The notes under the pieces are model-generated. The model made no database searches and was not told the DNA's origin. It was given only the letters and a program-made list of their open reading frames with translations. Position numbers and translations under genes: made by a program. Shown in pieces: positions 15,437 to 23,722 of a stretch of 36,334 nt of DNA. Source of the stretch: JBGSMF01 sp964651475 (GTDB lineage: Bacteria; Chloroflexota; Anaerolineae; Fen-1058); assembly GCA_964651475.1 (NCBI GenBank), contig CAZYXV010000038.1, forward strand, positions 1 to 36,334, written 5' to 3'. Every line of letters begins with the position of its first letter. Position 1 is the first letter of the stretch.

Positions 15437-15862
15437 TTATAGCCTGATGTCCATGGCTTGCTGTACCTCAAAAGTCAGCAGCAGCGCAATGATGACGAGG
15501 TTGAGAATCAGGGTGGGGACGCTGGTCAGATTGCCGCCAAGCAGCGTGAGCAAGGGTCCCAACACGCTCAATACGGCCTTGATCATGGTGACCCACCACG
15601 CCCAGCGCCGCAGCGCCCACAGCCCCCACGCCAGCACAAAATCGAGCAGCGCAAAGACAATCAACGCCACGCCGATGAGGGCGATCGCGCCGCCCAGCGC
15701 GCCGCTCAACCAGGGCGGCGCGTCTTTTGCCAGCTCGATGATGACGACGGCCAGCGCCCCGCCGCCGGCCAGCAGCGCGCAGCCGCTGATCACGCCCCAC
15801 AGGCCGTCCAGGATTTGCAGTACGACGAGAATGGTAATGGTTGCCGTTCGTTGGCCTGACAT
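15437..15862 (-). CDS. Four-helix membrane protein of unknown function
   Basis: The product has 141 residues from the ATG at 15862, which has GGAGG five bases upstream (a TTG farther 5' is less likely). Four hydrophobic helices lie at about 8-35, 53-78, 84-104 and 112-132, and the protein ends with a short charged tail. It resembles small integral membrane proteins of unknown function common in Chloroflexota. It is convergent with the phosphatase gene (14 bp apart) and divergent from the methyltransferase gene at 15892. The 29 bp between those starts cannot hold two separate promoters. Confidence 0.7.
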   Translation of the reverse strand: MSGQRTATITILVVLQILDGLWGVISGCALLAGGGALAVVIIELAKDAPPWLSGALGGAIALIGVALIVFALLDFVLAWGLWALRRWAWWVTMIKAVLSVLGPLLTLLGGNLTSVPTLILNLVIIALLLTFEVQQAMDIRL

Positions 15863-15891
15863 GCCCACCTCCAATGACAATGGGAATACTG

Positions 15892-16479
15892 ATGATAAAC
15901 AAGCGCCAGCAGCATTGGGATGAAAAATGGTCGCACCGGCGCGCGGACGAGCGCCCGTCCGTGTGCCGCTTGTTGGCGGCGTACCAGGCGCAGCTGGCCG
16001 GCGAGCGCGCGCTCGACGTGGCGTGCGGGCTGGGTCAGAATGCCATCTGGCTGGCTCAACACGGCTTTGACGTGGACGCGCTGGATATCAGCCCGGTGGC
16101 GCTGGCGCGCGCGCAAGCCGAAGCCGAACAGTGCGGCGCGCAGGTCAATTTTGTGTGGGCCGACCTCGACCAAATCGCCGGGCAAGGTCCGGGCTCTCTC
16201 TCCTTTGGGCGCTTTACTCAGTACGACGTGATTGTGGTGCGCCGCTTTTTGAACCGCTGCCTGTGGCCGGCGCTGCGGCAGGCGCTTGCCCCCGGCGGAT
16301 GGCTTTTTTACGAAACCTATAATCTCCGCAAGCACATTGTCCAGCGAGATTTTCCGGACGCTTTTTTGCTGCAAGATGGCGAACTGCTGCGCGTCTTTGG
16401 CGACTGGCGCGTGGTCGAGTGCGGCGACGAGGGCGGCCAGCACAAGGAAATATCGTGGATCGTGGCGCGCAAGCCCTGA
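15892..16479 (+). CDS. Class I SAM-dependent methyltransferase (TehB-like)
   Basis: The product has 195 residues from the ATG at 15892, chosen because GGGA lies about six bases upstream and the conserved QQHWDEKW segment begins directly after. Motif I ALDVACGLGQNAIWLA is at about 40-55, strand 2 is VDALDISPVAL (60-70) and motif IV is YDVIVVRRFLNR (113-124). APGGWLFYETY (135-145) follows. TehB-like enzymes methylate tellurite or selenite; the family is broad, so the substrate is open. Other ATGs lie slightly upstream. Confidence 0.82.
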   Translation: MINKRQQHWDEKWSHRRADERPSVCRLLAAYQAQLAGERALDVACGLGQNAIWLAQHGFDVDALDISPVALARAQAEAEQCGAQVNFVWADLDQIAGQGPGSLSFGRFTQYDVIVVRRFLNRCLWPALRQALAPGGWLFYETYNLRKHIVQRDFPDAFLLQDGELLRVFGDWRVVECGDEGGQHKEISWIVARKP

Positions 16480-16489
16480 GCGCGCCCAT

Positions 16490-17710
16490 TTACAGCCGGT
16501 GCCGCCGCCGCCCGCCGCGCGCCTGCTCTTTGGCGCGCGCTTTGCGCGAGGGCGCGGCGAGCTGCCCCCGCTGCGCCAGCTCGCCGGCGATCAGCGTTTC
16601 CAGGTGTTCTTTTTCCTCCGCCCCCACCACCGCCAGCTCGTCGGCGCGCGCCAGCGCGTAAGGGTAAGGCGCGCTTTCCAAAATTTGCGATTGCCGCACC
16701 AGCGCGGCGTGGACGCGGTTGAGCGCCGCCGGATCGCGCGCCACCCAGGCCGGCGCCTCGACGCGCGCCAGTTGCGGGAACTCGGGGCGCAGGCTCACGT
16801 TCGCGTAAAAGAACCAGATTTCGTGATCGTGCTGGGTGTATGTTTTGTTGACGTGCGATTGAATGATAAAGCGCGCCGAACGCTGGCCCGGCCCCAAAAA
16901 CGAAAACAAGTGCTCGTCCAGCAGCCCTTGCAGCACGTCTTTGTTGGCGGCGATGCCCTCGCGCGTGAGCTGCTCTAGGCTCAACTGGTTCAACACCAAC
17001 ATCCGGCACACGTCAGAGCGCAGCGAGCGGTCCACGTACCCCGCCGCCGCCGCGCCGCCGCCGCGCAGTCGGTCCAGCGCCGCCATGCACGCTTCGATGT
17101 TTTGCTGGCGGCGCCGCTGCGCGCCGGGCGTCGTTTCCAGGTAGCCCCACAGCAGCAGCGGCCCGTCTTTGAGCGCGACCACGGGCGGCTCGGATTCTTG
17201 AGCCAGTTGAGCCAGCATGTGCAGCTCGGCCAAGTCGCGCCGGGCGTCTACCACCGAAGCGGCCACCAGGTTGCCGTCCTCGTCGTGCAGGTCGGTGTAG
17301 CCGTAATGCAGTTCGGGGTGAGTGAGCACGCGCGGCGTCTGGCCAGAGCCAACGCGCAGCGCAATCGCGCCCACGTTGATGAGGTAGTACAACGCCGCCG
17401 CGTGCTGGTCGGGGTGGATTTGTGAGCCATCGGCGGCGATGAGCGTGAGCGGCCCTTTTAACGCGGGGCAGTCTACTCCCTGGTCGAGCGGGTCGGCCTC
17501 GTGCACCTGGGGCGGGTACGCGCCGTGCCAGTCCAGGTCGCGCGCGCGCGTTTCCATCACTTTGGCGCGCAGCGATTGCGGGTCTTGGGCCGCCTGGCGC
17601 AGCAAGGCCAACGCCAGCGTTTGCTTTTCGCCCAGCCCGGCGTTCTCCTCGGCAGACGTTTCTCCTAACCTAGTCAACTGCGCGTCGAGTTTGTTGAATT
17701 CGAGGGTCAT
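16490..17710 (-). CDS. nurA: NurA-domain nuclease
   Basis: The product has 406 residues. The NurA signature AADGSQIHPD (92-101) has the metal-binding Asp, and a second acidic site is at KDGPLLLWG (181-189), after DARRDLAELH. Later conserved segments are YVDRSLRSDV and QSHVNKTY near 215-300, and HEIWFFYANVS. The C-terminus is basic (ARGGRRRHRL). NurA is a 5'-3' nuclease that normally works with the HerA hexameric ATPase in end resection, and the two genes are usually adjacent. No HerA gene is in this window. It starts 3 bp after the end of the phospholipase-D-like gene, so they are co-transcribed. Confidence 0.85.
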   Translation of the reverse strand: MTLEFNKLDAQLTRLGETSAEENAGLGEKQTLALALLRQAAQDPQSLRAKVMETRARDLDWHGAYPPQVHEADPLDQGVDCPALKGPLTLIAADGSQIHPDQHAAALYYLINVGAIALRVGSGQTPRVLTHPELHYGYTDLHDEDGNLVAASVVDARRDLAELHMLAQLAQESEPPVVALKDGPLLLWGYLETTPGAQRRRQQNIEACMAALDRLRGGGAAAAGYVDRSLRSDVCRMLVLNQLSLEQLTREGIAANKDVLQGLLDEHLFSFLGPGQRSARFIIQSHVNKTYTQHDHEIWFFYANVSLRPEFPQLARVEAPAWVARDPAALNRVHAALVRQSQILESAPYPYALARADELAVVGAEEKEHLETLIAGELAQRGQLAAPSRKARAKEQARGGRRRHRL

Positions 17711-17713
17711 ACG

Positions 17714-18856
17714 TTACTTGGGTGGATGCTTGGCCTGTTCCAGCACTCGTTCAAATTCCGCCGTAAAGGTCTGCGCCAATGCCGGATCGTCAATGATGAG
17801 GACATTTTCGTCGTTGCTTTCATTCGCGCTACTGGAAAAGTTGAACGAGCCTAAAATAACGGCCTGACCGTCTATGATAAAGACCTTGTGGTGCATCAGG
17901 TAGGGGTTGCCGTCTTGCCACACGTCCAGCTTGGCTTTTTTGAGCGCGCTGTATTCGCTGTACTGCGTTTCGGAGCCGGTGGTTTCAAACACGCCGCGCA
18001 CCTGCACGCCCGCCTTGCCCCGCTCGCGCAGCGTTTGCCCAATTTTGTCTTCCGTGAACGAAAAGGCCATGAAGTCTATGCTGGTCTGTGCGCGCCGCAG
18101 CCGCTCGACGATCTTGTCAGTCACTTTGTCTTCGGGCGCAAAGTAATTTTCCACCGTGACGCCGTGGATGGAAAGAATGGGCGTGGTGCCCCCCACCTTG
18201 CGCTTGCCGCCAAAGTCGCCGTCTTTGAACATTTTTTCAAACGTCGCCGTATAGTTTTTGGCCAGCGCGGGCGATTGGACGAGGATGCCGTTGTTGTTGT
18301 AGCGATACGTATCGTTTTCGGTAAAGTTCCACGAGCCGGTCCACACCGCCGCTTCGTCTACCACCACGAACTTGTTGTGCATAATAGCGTTGGGATTGCC
18401 GCCCTTGACGGGAATGCCGACCTTTTTCAGTTGCTTGAAGGACGCGTTTTCCTTCTCGTCGTCCATAATGTCAACGTCGGTCACCACGCGCACCACCGCG
18501 CCGCGCTCTTTGGCGGCGATGAGCGCCTGGGTCACGTTGGGCAGGTCGAGTTGAAAGATGCAAATGTCCACGCTCTTTTGCGCCGTGTTGATAAAAGCCG
18601 TCAGCGGTTCGTCCAGCCCGCCGTGGTGATTGGCCTTGTCGTCCGGGTAGATAGGCGCGGTAAAAAACACCTGGTACCAATCGCCGCCGCCAGAGAGTAC
18701 GCCCCCCCCACCTGGCATGGGCGGGAGCGGCGTGGGTGTGGCTTCGAGCAGCGACAGAATGGCTTCCAGGTCCTCGGCGTTACAGGCCGCCAGCCCGGCC
18801 GCCATCACGGCCACCAGAAGAATCGAGAGCCACTTGAACCAGTTTGAAAATCGCAT
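17714..18856 (-). CDS. Exported phospholipase-D-like lipoprotein with two HKD motifs
   Basis: A lipoprotein signal peptide ends in GLAAC, with the lipid-bearing Cys at residue 25 counted from the ATG at 18856. That start has GGAGG five bases upstream, whereas the ATG three bases farther 5' is too close to it. A Pro/Gly-rich linker precedes two PLD domains. The HKD motifs are HNKFVVVD with the GSWNF tail (about 160-177) and HHKVFIID with the GSFNF tail (about 322-340). Such proteins cleave phosphodiesters of lipids or DNA; substrate and location (outer face of the membrane) are inferred. An 8-G run encodes the Gly stretch near residue 50. Confidence 0.92.
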   Translation of the reverse strand: MRFSNWFKWLSILLVAVMAAGLAACNAEDLEAILSLLEATPTPLPPMPGGGGVLSGGGDWYQVFFTAPIYPDDKANHHGGLDEPLTAFINTAQKSVDICIFQLDLPNVTQALIAAKERGAVVRVVTDVDIMDDEKENASFKQLKKVGIPVKGGNPNAIMHNKFVVVDEAAVWTGSWNFTENDTYRYNNNGILVQSPALAKNYTATFEKMFKDGDFGGKRKVGGTTPILSIHGVTVENYFAPEDKVTDKIVERLRRAQTSIDFMAFSFTEDKIGQTLRERGKAGVQVRGVFETTGSETQYSEYSALKKAKLDVWQDGNPYLMHHKVFIIDGQAVILGSFNFSSSANESNDENVLIIDDPALAQTFTAEFERVLEQAKHPPK

Positions 18857-18866
18857 CATTGCCTCC

Positions 18867-19265
18867 CTAGGATTTGGCGCGCCTGGCCATAGCGCGCTGC
18901 CAGATCATCCTGAGCCTCCGCGCAACACGACGGATGAGCGGCGCATTGGGCGCGGGGGCGGCACTCGCTGGCGTTGAAGAAAGGCGTCCTGCGAGTGGCA
19001 GCGCTTTTTCCAGCGCCTCTTGCAGGGCCGGCGCCCCGCCCGATTTCGTCGCGGCGTTGGCAGCGCGCATAGCCTGGACGACGCGAGACATTTCATTTTC
19101 AGAATCGGAGAGCAAAGCGGCAGGGTCTAACTGTCCCAGCCGGCTTTCCAGCCAGTTCAGCGCGTGCTTGAGTGCGGCGCTGGCTTGCTGGTCATCCATG
19201 TTGGAGTGCAGGCTTTCGTCTTCGGCCAGCCGTTCGGCGGCGCGTTCGAGAATGTCTTTTAACAT
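18867..19265 (-). CDS. Helical protein of unknown function
   Basis: The product has 132 residues and is not recognised. GAGGT lies about eight bases before the ATG. The first 85 residues are predicted helical by composition (LERAAERLAEDE, LKHALNWLESRLGQL, MSRVVQAMRAANAAT). An Ala/Pro-rich stretch and a strongly basic tail with RRVARRLR follow. There is no signal peptide. It lies 10 bp before the phospholipase-D-like gene in the same minus-strand unit. Confidence 0.65.
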   Translation of the reverse strand: MLKDILERAAERLAEDESLHSNMDDQQASAALKHALNWLESRLGQLDPAALLSDSENEMSRVVQAMRAANAATKSGGAPALQEALEKALPLAGRLSSTPASAAPAPNAPLIRRVARRLRMIWQRAMARRAKS

Positions 19266-19366
19266 ACTCTACACCTCAATTTCAGAGTATGGGTGGGGGG
19301 CATTCAGTTGAAAAAGGATTGCTCGCCTTTCCGCAACTTGTTTTTGAAGCGCGTCCTCTCAAGGCG

Positions 19367-19771
19367 TTAGCGCGCGAGCGCGATGCGCCCCAACACTAAC
19401 AGGAGAAAACACCCCAGTGTGCTCACATTCATAAAGATCAACAAAGACAATAAAAAGCGTTGCTGGGGCTTGAGGCTGTGAATGACCTGGAAAATCGGCG
19501 ATCTTTTCAACGGCGATTCCGGCTCAAGCTCCATTTGCGACGTCGCCGCCACTTTTTCGCGCAGGACGTCAAACTCGCTGGGCGGGCTGGCCGGCGCCGC
19601 CTCGACCGCGCTTTCTGGGGGCGCGCTTTCCTCCACTGGTTCCGGGGGCGCGCCGCCCGCCTCCTGGGGGCGCATCGCTTTGAGCCAATCAGGTATATCG
19701 GATTGTTCATCAGGGGGGGGGCTATCGGGCCGCATAGCTTTGAGCCAATCAGGAATATCTTGTTCAGACAT
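19367..19771 (-). CDS. Single-pass membrane protein with tandem DIPDWLKAMRP repeats
   Basis: The product has 134 residues from the ATG at 19771, with GGAGG nine bases upstream. DIPDWLKAMRP occurs twice near the N-terminus (about 5-15 and 25-35), separated by a segment that includes SPPPDEQS. An acidic Pro/Ala-rich stretch follows, and one transmembrane helix lies near the C-terminus (about 108-130). Repeats of the IPDWL type recur in Chloroflexota proteins and look like short linear interaction motifs. The three prolines are encoded by a 9-C run (19713-19721 on the plus strand as G), where slippage would shift the frame. The function is unknown. Confidence 0.75.
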   Translation of the reverse strand: MSEQDIPDWLKAMRPDSPPPDEQSDIPDWLKAMRPQEAGGAPPEPVEESAPPESAVEAAPASPPSEFDVLREKVAATSQMELEPESPLKRSPIFQVIHSLKPQQRFLLSLLIFMNVSTLGCFLLLVLGRIALAR

Positions 19772-19833
19772 ATATCGTGCCTCCCATATAAAAACGTAAC
19801 GTGCTATTAGGATACTCTGGCATGGGCGAAAAG

Positions 19834-20625
19834 TCAAACGGCGCGCGGAGCGCGCAGCGTCACGTCGCCGGCGTGCGCTGCGTGCAGTATGCCGTCGGCG
19901 GCGCGAACCAGCAGCGCGCCCTCGTCATCTATCCCCTCGGCCAAGCCCTCAAAGTGGTGCGCGCCGGCCTGGACGCTGACGTGTTGCCCCAACGTGACCA
20001 GGCGAGCGGCCCAGGCTTCCTTCAATCGCGGCGAGGAAGCGTTGGCATACCACTCTGCAAAACGCTCGACCAGCGCGCGCAAGAGGGACAGGCGATCTAC
20101 GCGGCATCCCGCTTCCATCATCAAGCTGGTCGCGCTTCCCTCCAACTCGGGGCGCTCGTTCAAATTCACGTTGACGTTCAAGCCAATGCCCACCACGGCG
20201 TATTCCAGCCATTCACCGCTGAGGGCGGTTTCGGTCAGAATGCCGCCCGCCTTTTTGCCATAGAGCCAGATGTCGTTGGGCCATTTGAGGCGCGCCTGCA
20301 CCGGGGCGATGTGTTCGATGGCCTCTGCCGCCGCCAGGCCGGCCACCATGGTCAGGCGAGGCGCCTGCCTGGGGGGGAACGCTGGACGGACGAGCAGCGA
20401 GGCGAGCAAGCACGTAGCGGGCGGCGCCCACCACGCGCGCCCCATCCGCCCCCGGCCGGCGCGTTGCTCGTCGGCCACCACAAGCGTGGCCTCGGGCGCG
20501 CCATCGCAGGCCAACGCCCGGGCGACGTCGTTCGTCGAGCCGGTCACAGGCAAATACACCGCCTGGCGCACAAAGGACACGCCGGCCAAAGCGTGCTGAA
20601 TTTTTTCAATAGAGAACGGTTCCAA
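19834..20625 (-). CDS. birA: Biotin--[acetyl-CoA-carboxylase] ligase (monofunctional BirA)
   Basis: The product has 263 residues. Biotinyl-AMP-forming motifs are AGRGRMGR (56-63), KWPNDIW (114-120) and the conserved Lys in GKKAGGIL (123-130); a small SH3-like C-terminal domain follows. The N-terminal DNA-binding domain of bifunctional BirA is absent, so it is an enzyme only. It joins biotin to the Lys of an AMKM motif, such as the carrier protein encoded at 29490-29963. The start is a TTG at 20625 with AGGGA about eight bases upstream. A consensus-like promoter lies at 20662-20689, and downstream genes of the unit follow with short gaps. Confidence 0.95.
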   Translation of the reverse strand: MEPFSIEKIQHALAGVSFVRQAVYLPVTGSTNDVARALACDGAPEATLVVADEQRAGRGRMGRAWWAPPATCLLASLLVRPAFPPRQAPRLTMVAGLAAAEAIEHIAPVQARLKWPNDIWLYGKKAGGILTETALSGEWLEYAVVGIGLNVNVNLNERPELEGSATSLMMEAGCRVDRLSLLRALVERFAEWYANASSPRLKEAWAARLVTLGQHVSVQAGAHHFEGLAEGIDDEGALLVRAADGILHAAHAGDVTLRAPRAV

Positions 20626-20661
20626 GACTGTTTCCCTTTTATGGCGCGCACATTACATTTC

Positions 20662-20689
20662 ATTTTAGCCATAATCAGACCAATGTCAA
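20662..20689 (-). promoter_or_regulatory. Probable sigma-70 promoter of the biotin-ligase unit
   Basis: On the minus strand TTGACA (20689-20684) and TAAAAT (20667-20662) are separated by 16 bp, about 40 bp before the birA start. The -35 is exact and the -10 differs from consensus by one base. Confidence 0.65.
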
Positions 20690-20712
20690 TGGCAAGTTGC
20701 GTCCTAACAGAT

Positions 20713-20741
20713 TTGAAGTACAATCATATAAATTCTAAACA
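20713..20741 (+). promoter_or_regulatory. Possible promoter for the HIT/beta-oxidation genes
   Basis: TTGAAG (20713-20718) and TAAACA (20736-20741) have a 17-bp spacer in an A/T-rich stretch, about 75 bp before the HIT gene start. Both hexamers are two mismatches from consensus. Confidence 0.35.
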
Positions 20742-20815
20742 GGCATTTGATTTGCCATTTCCTGGCGCGGATCTTGTTCCTATCCACTCTAAAATTAGAT
20801 TGACCTCTACCAGTT

Positions 20816-21370
20816 ATGAAACGTTTATGGAGTCCGTGGCGCATGACGTACCTGGCGGGCGCTGATCATCCCAGTGCCATCTCCGGTTGCATTTTTTGTA
20901 ACAAGCTAAAAGGCCCCGACCAGGCCGAGCACGTGATCTGTTGGGGCAAGCAGGCTTTTATACTTTTGAACAAATTTCCCTACGCCAACGGCCACCTGTT
21001 GATTGTGCCCACGGCGCACGTGGCGTCGCTGGAAGACCTGGATACAGACACGCTGACAGAGTTGATGCTGTTGGTGAATCGCAGCCTGGCCGTGCTGCGC
21101 GCGGCCTACCGGCCGGACGGGTTTAACTTTGGCGCCAACCTGGGGCGGGCCGCCGGGGCGGGCATTGCCGAGCACGTGCACCTGCACCTCATCCCGCGCT
21201 GGAGCGGCGACACGAATTTCATGCCCATCATCGCCGAGACGCGCGTGCTGCCCGAAACGCTCGATCAAACCTACGCGCGGCTGCGCCCCTTATTTGACGC
21301 CCTGTCAGGCGCCGATCCAGAAAACAAGGGTTCCGCGTTCCCCCGTGAGGAACGATCATCATGTTTTTAA
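20816..21370 (+). CDS. HIT-family hydrolase/phosphorylase (Ap4A phosphorylase-like)
   Basis: The product has 184 residues. LWSPWRMTYL at the N-terminus, zinc-type cysteines C25 and C28 (GCIFCNK) and the histidine triad HVHLHLIPRW (120-129) are typical of bacterial HIT proteins related to diadenosine tetraphosphate phosphorylase. These hydrolyse or phosphorolyse dinucleoside polyphosphates or adenylated compounds. No clear ribosome site precedes the ATG, but the conserved start fits. It is 19 bp upstream of the hydroxyacyl-CoA dehydrogenase gene. Confidence 0.9.
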   Translation: MKRLWSPWRMTYLAGADHPSAISGCIFCNKLKGPDQAEHVICWGKQAFILLNKFPYANGHLLIVPTAHVASLEDLDTDTLTELMLLVNRSLAVLRAAYRPDGFNFGANLGRAAGAGIAEHVHLHLIPRWSGDTNFMPIIAETRVLPETLDQTYARLRPLFDALSGADPENKGSAFPREERSSCF

Positions 21371-21389
21371 TTCATCAAAAGGAGGCAAA

Positions 21390-22247
21390 GTGAACATCGA
21401 ACAGGTCAAGACAATTGGTGTGGTCGGCTGCGGCCTGATGGGCGCCGGCATCGTGGAAGCGTGCGCGCGCGCGGGGTTCTCCGTCATCGTCCGCGAGGTC
21501 AACGAAGACCTGGCCCACAAGGGCGTCGAGCGCGTGCGGGCTTCTGTCCACAAGGCCGTCGAGCGCGGCAAGCTGACCGCCGATGACATGCAGGCGGCGC
21601 TCGCGCGGGTGACGGCCACTACCCACCTGGAAATGTTTAGCGATTGCACCCTCGTCATCGAAGCCGCCGTCGAAAATATTGAACTCAAGAAGCAAGTTTT
21701 CGCCGAGCTGGACCGCATCTGCCCGCCGGAGGCGATTCTGGCCAGCAACTCGTCGTCGCTCAGCATCACCGCCATGGCGGCTGCCACCAAGCGCCCCGCC
21801 CAGGTATTCGGCCTGCACTTTTTCAACCCGGTGCCGGTGATGCCGCTCCTGGAGATTGTGCGCGCGCTCCTCACCAGCGACGAAACGGTGGACGTGGGGC
21901 GCGCCCTGGGGCAGCGCCTGGGCAAGACGGTGGTGGTGGCCAAAGACCGCCCCGGCTTTATTGCCAATCTGCTGTTCGTGCCTTACGCGCTGGACGCCAT
22001 TCGCTGGTACGACGCCGGGCTGGCCACGCGGGAAGATATTGATACGACGATGAAGCTGGGCTTTAATCACCCCATGGGGCCGCTGACGCTGTGCGATTTT
22101 GTAGGGCTGGATACGCTGCTGTTCATCGCCGACGCGATGTACGAAGAATTCAAAGACGCGCGCTACGCCGCGCCGCCCCTGCTGCGACGGATGGTCAACG
22201 CCGGGTTGTTCGGGCGCAAAAGCGGGCGGGGGTTTTATCAATACTAA
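21390..22247 (+). CDS. 3-hydroxyacyl-CoA (3-hydroxybutyryl-CoA) dehydrogenase
   Basis: The product has 285 residues from a GTG at 21390, with GGAGG four bases upstream. The NAD-binding GxGxxG is in VGCGLMGAG (12-20). NSSSLSIT, the catalytic-His segment GLHFFNPVPVMPLLEIV, KDRPGFIANLL and the C-terminal NHPMGPLTLCDFVGLD are all present. It oxidises (S)-3-hydroxyacyl-CoA to 3-oxoacyl-CoA in beta-oxidation, or the reverse in butyrate-type synthesis. The length and motifs fit the short bacterial Hbd/PaaH type. The acyl-CoA dehydrogenase gene follows 10 bp downstream, so the two steps are co-expressed. Confidence 0.95.
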   Translation: MNIEQVKTIGVVGCGLMGAGIVEACARAGFSVIVREVNEDLAHKGVERVRASVHKAVERGKLTADDMQAALARVTATTHLEMFSDCTLVIEAAVENIELKKQVFAELDRICPPEAILASNSSSLSITAMAAATKRPAQVFGLHFFNPVPVMPLLEIVRALLTSDETVDVGRALGQRLGKTVVVAKDRPGFIANLLFVPYALDAIRWYDAGLATREDIDTTMKLGFNHPMGPLTLCDFVGLDTLLFIADAMYEEFKDARYAAPPLLRRMVNAGLFGRKSGRGFYQY

Positions 22248-22257
22248 GGAGTAAAAG

Positions 22258-23415
22258 ATGGACCTGCAATTGACAGACGAACACCGCATGATTCGCGACA
22301 TGGCGCGCGACTTTGCCCAAACAGAGATCGCGCCGGTGGCCGCCCACTTTGATGAAACGGGCGATTTCCCCTCTGAGACGATGAAAAAGATGGGCGCACA
22401 AGGCTTTATGGGCATCGAGGTGCCCGAGGAATACGGCGGCCAAGGGCTGGACTGTATGAGCTACGTGCTGGCCATGATCGAGATCGCCAAAGCCGACGTG
22501 GCGCACTCGACGATCATGTCGGTGAACAATTCGCTGTTTTGCCACGGGATTCTCAAGTTCGGCACCGAGGAGCAAAAGCGCAAGTACGTGGCGGCGATTG
22601 CTTCCGGCAAAGCCATCGGCGCGTACAGCCTCACCGAGCCAATGTCCGGCTCGGACGCGGGCACGATGAAAAGCCGCGCGGTGCGGCAGGGCGACCATTA
22701 CGTGATTAATGGCGTCAAGTCGTGGGTCACATCTGGCCCAGTGGCAGAGTATCTTGTGCTGTTTACCATGACCGAGCCCGAAAAGAAACATCGCGGCGTA
22801 ACGGCCTTTATCATTGACGGCGACAAGCCGGGGCTGGTGCGCGGCAAAAAAGAACCCAAGCTGGGCATCCGCGCCAGCGCCACCAGCGAGTTGATTTTTG
22901 AAGATTACAAATGCCCGGTTGAAAATCGTTTGGGCGAAGAGGGCGACGGTTTCAAGATTGCAATGACGGTGCTCGACGCCGGGCGCATCGGCATTGCCTC
23001 GCAGGCGGTGGGGGTGGCCGAGGCCGCGTTCGAAGCCAGCGTGAAATACTGCGGCGAGCGCGAAGCCTTTGGGCAAAAGATCGGCGAGTTCCAGGGCTTG
23101 CAGTGGATGGTGGCCGACATGAAGACGCGCCTGGAAGCGGCGCGCTTGTTGGTCTATAGCGCCGCGCTGGCAAAAGAAGAATCCAAACACACGGGGCGGC
23201 GCTACACGGTGGAAGCAGCCATGGCCAAGCTGTTTGCGGCCGAAGCCGCCATGTGGATTTGCGAAAAGGCCGTGCAAATTCACGGCGGCATGGGCTATAG
23301 CAAAGAGCTGCCCATTGAGCGCTATTTCCGCGATGCCAAGATCACCGAGATTTACGAAGGCACGAGCGAGATTCAGCGGATGGTCATTGCGCGAAACGTG
23401 TTGGGGCTGCGCTAA
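22258..23415 (+). CDS. Acyl-CoA dehydrogenase (short-chain/butyryl-CoA type)
   Basis: The product has 385 residues, the usual length, with AAGGAG nine bases before the ATG. FAD and substrate motifs include YSLTEPMSGSDAG (about 122-134), the VTSGPVAEY stretch and the C-terminal IYEGTSEIQR (365-374), with the position of the catalytic Glu at E367 as in short-chain members. It introduces a trans-2 double bond into acyl-CoA, passing electrons to an electron-transfer flavoprotein encoded elsewhere. It forms a beta-oxidation pair with the preceding gene. Confidence 0.95.
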   Translation: MDLQLTDEHRMIRDMARDFAQTEIAPVAAHFDETGDFPSETMKKMGAQGFMGIEVPEEYGGQGLDCMSYVLAMIEIAKADVAHSTIMSVNNSLFCHGILKFGTEEQKRKYVAAIASGKAIGAYSLTEPMSGSDAGTMKSRAVRQGDHYVINGVKSWVTSGPVAEYLVLFTMTEPEKKHRGVTAFIIDGDKPGLVRGKKEPKLGIRASATSELIFEDYKCPVENRLGEEGDGFKIAMTVLDAGRIGIASQAVGVAEAAFEASVKYCGEREAFGQKIGEFQGLQWMVADMKTRLEAARLLVYSAALAKEESKHTGRRYTVEAAMAKLFAAEAAMWICEKAVQIHGGMGYSKELPIERYFRDAKITEIYEGTSEIQRMVIARNVLGLR

Positions 23416-23669
23416 TGATAAAATCACAAGACAAGGTTTGCCCGCCCACGCCCGGCCTGGAGCCGGCGCCGATTGATTTCGAGCAATACGTTTACCTGGC
23501 GCCCGAAGACATGGTGCTGGTGGATGGCTATTTGATAAACGGGCCAGACGACCACGTGGGGCGAGAACGCCTGCTGGCGCTGCTGCTGACGAATGAAGGC
23601 CTGCTGCGCGCGGTGCAACTGGCGCCCGCGTTGGCCTGGCGTGAAGCGTTGAAGCAAGTGTATGGTTAG
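23415..23669 (+). CDS. Small protein of unknown function, coupled to acyl-CoA dehydrogenase
   Basis: The product has 84 residues. Its ATG overlaps the preceding stop (TAATG), suggesting translational coupling. It begins with a polar Pro-rich segment and continues with FEQYVYLAPEDMVLVDGYL, GPDDHVGRERLLALLLTNEGL and a helical end. There is no membrane segment or signal, and I do not recognise a family. The codon use and tight coupling support a real gene. Confidence 0.6.
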   Translation: MIKSQDKVCPPTPGLEPAPIDFEQYVYLAPEDMVLVDGYLINGPDDHVGRERLLALLLTNEGLLRAVQLAPALAWREALKQVYG

Positions 23670-23722
23670 GTTGAATCGCAAAGGCGTTCCTTGCGCCTTG
23701 GCGGTTCAAGAGGGAGGATTTT

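Noticed and set aside
22195..23709. Long antisense open frame (504 codons, minus) opposite the acyl-CoA dehydrogenase gene
   Set aside because: Low-complexity His/Arg/Ala-rich translation with no family motifs, fully opposite a well-conserved gene; a by-product of GC-rich codon use.
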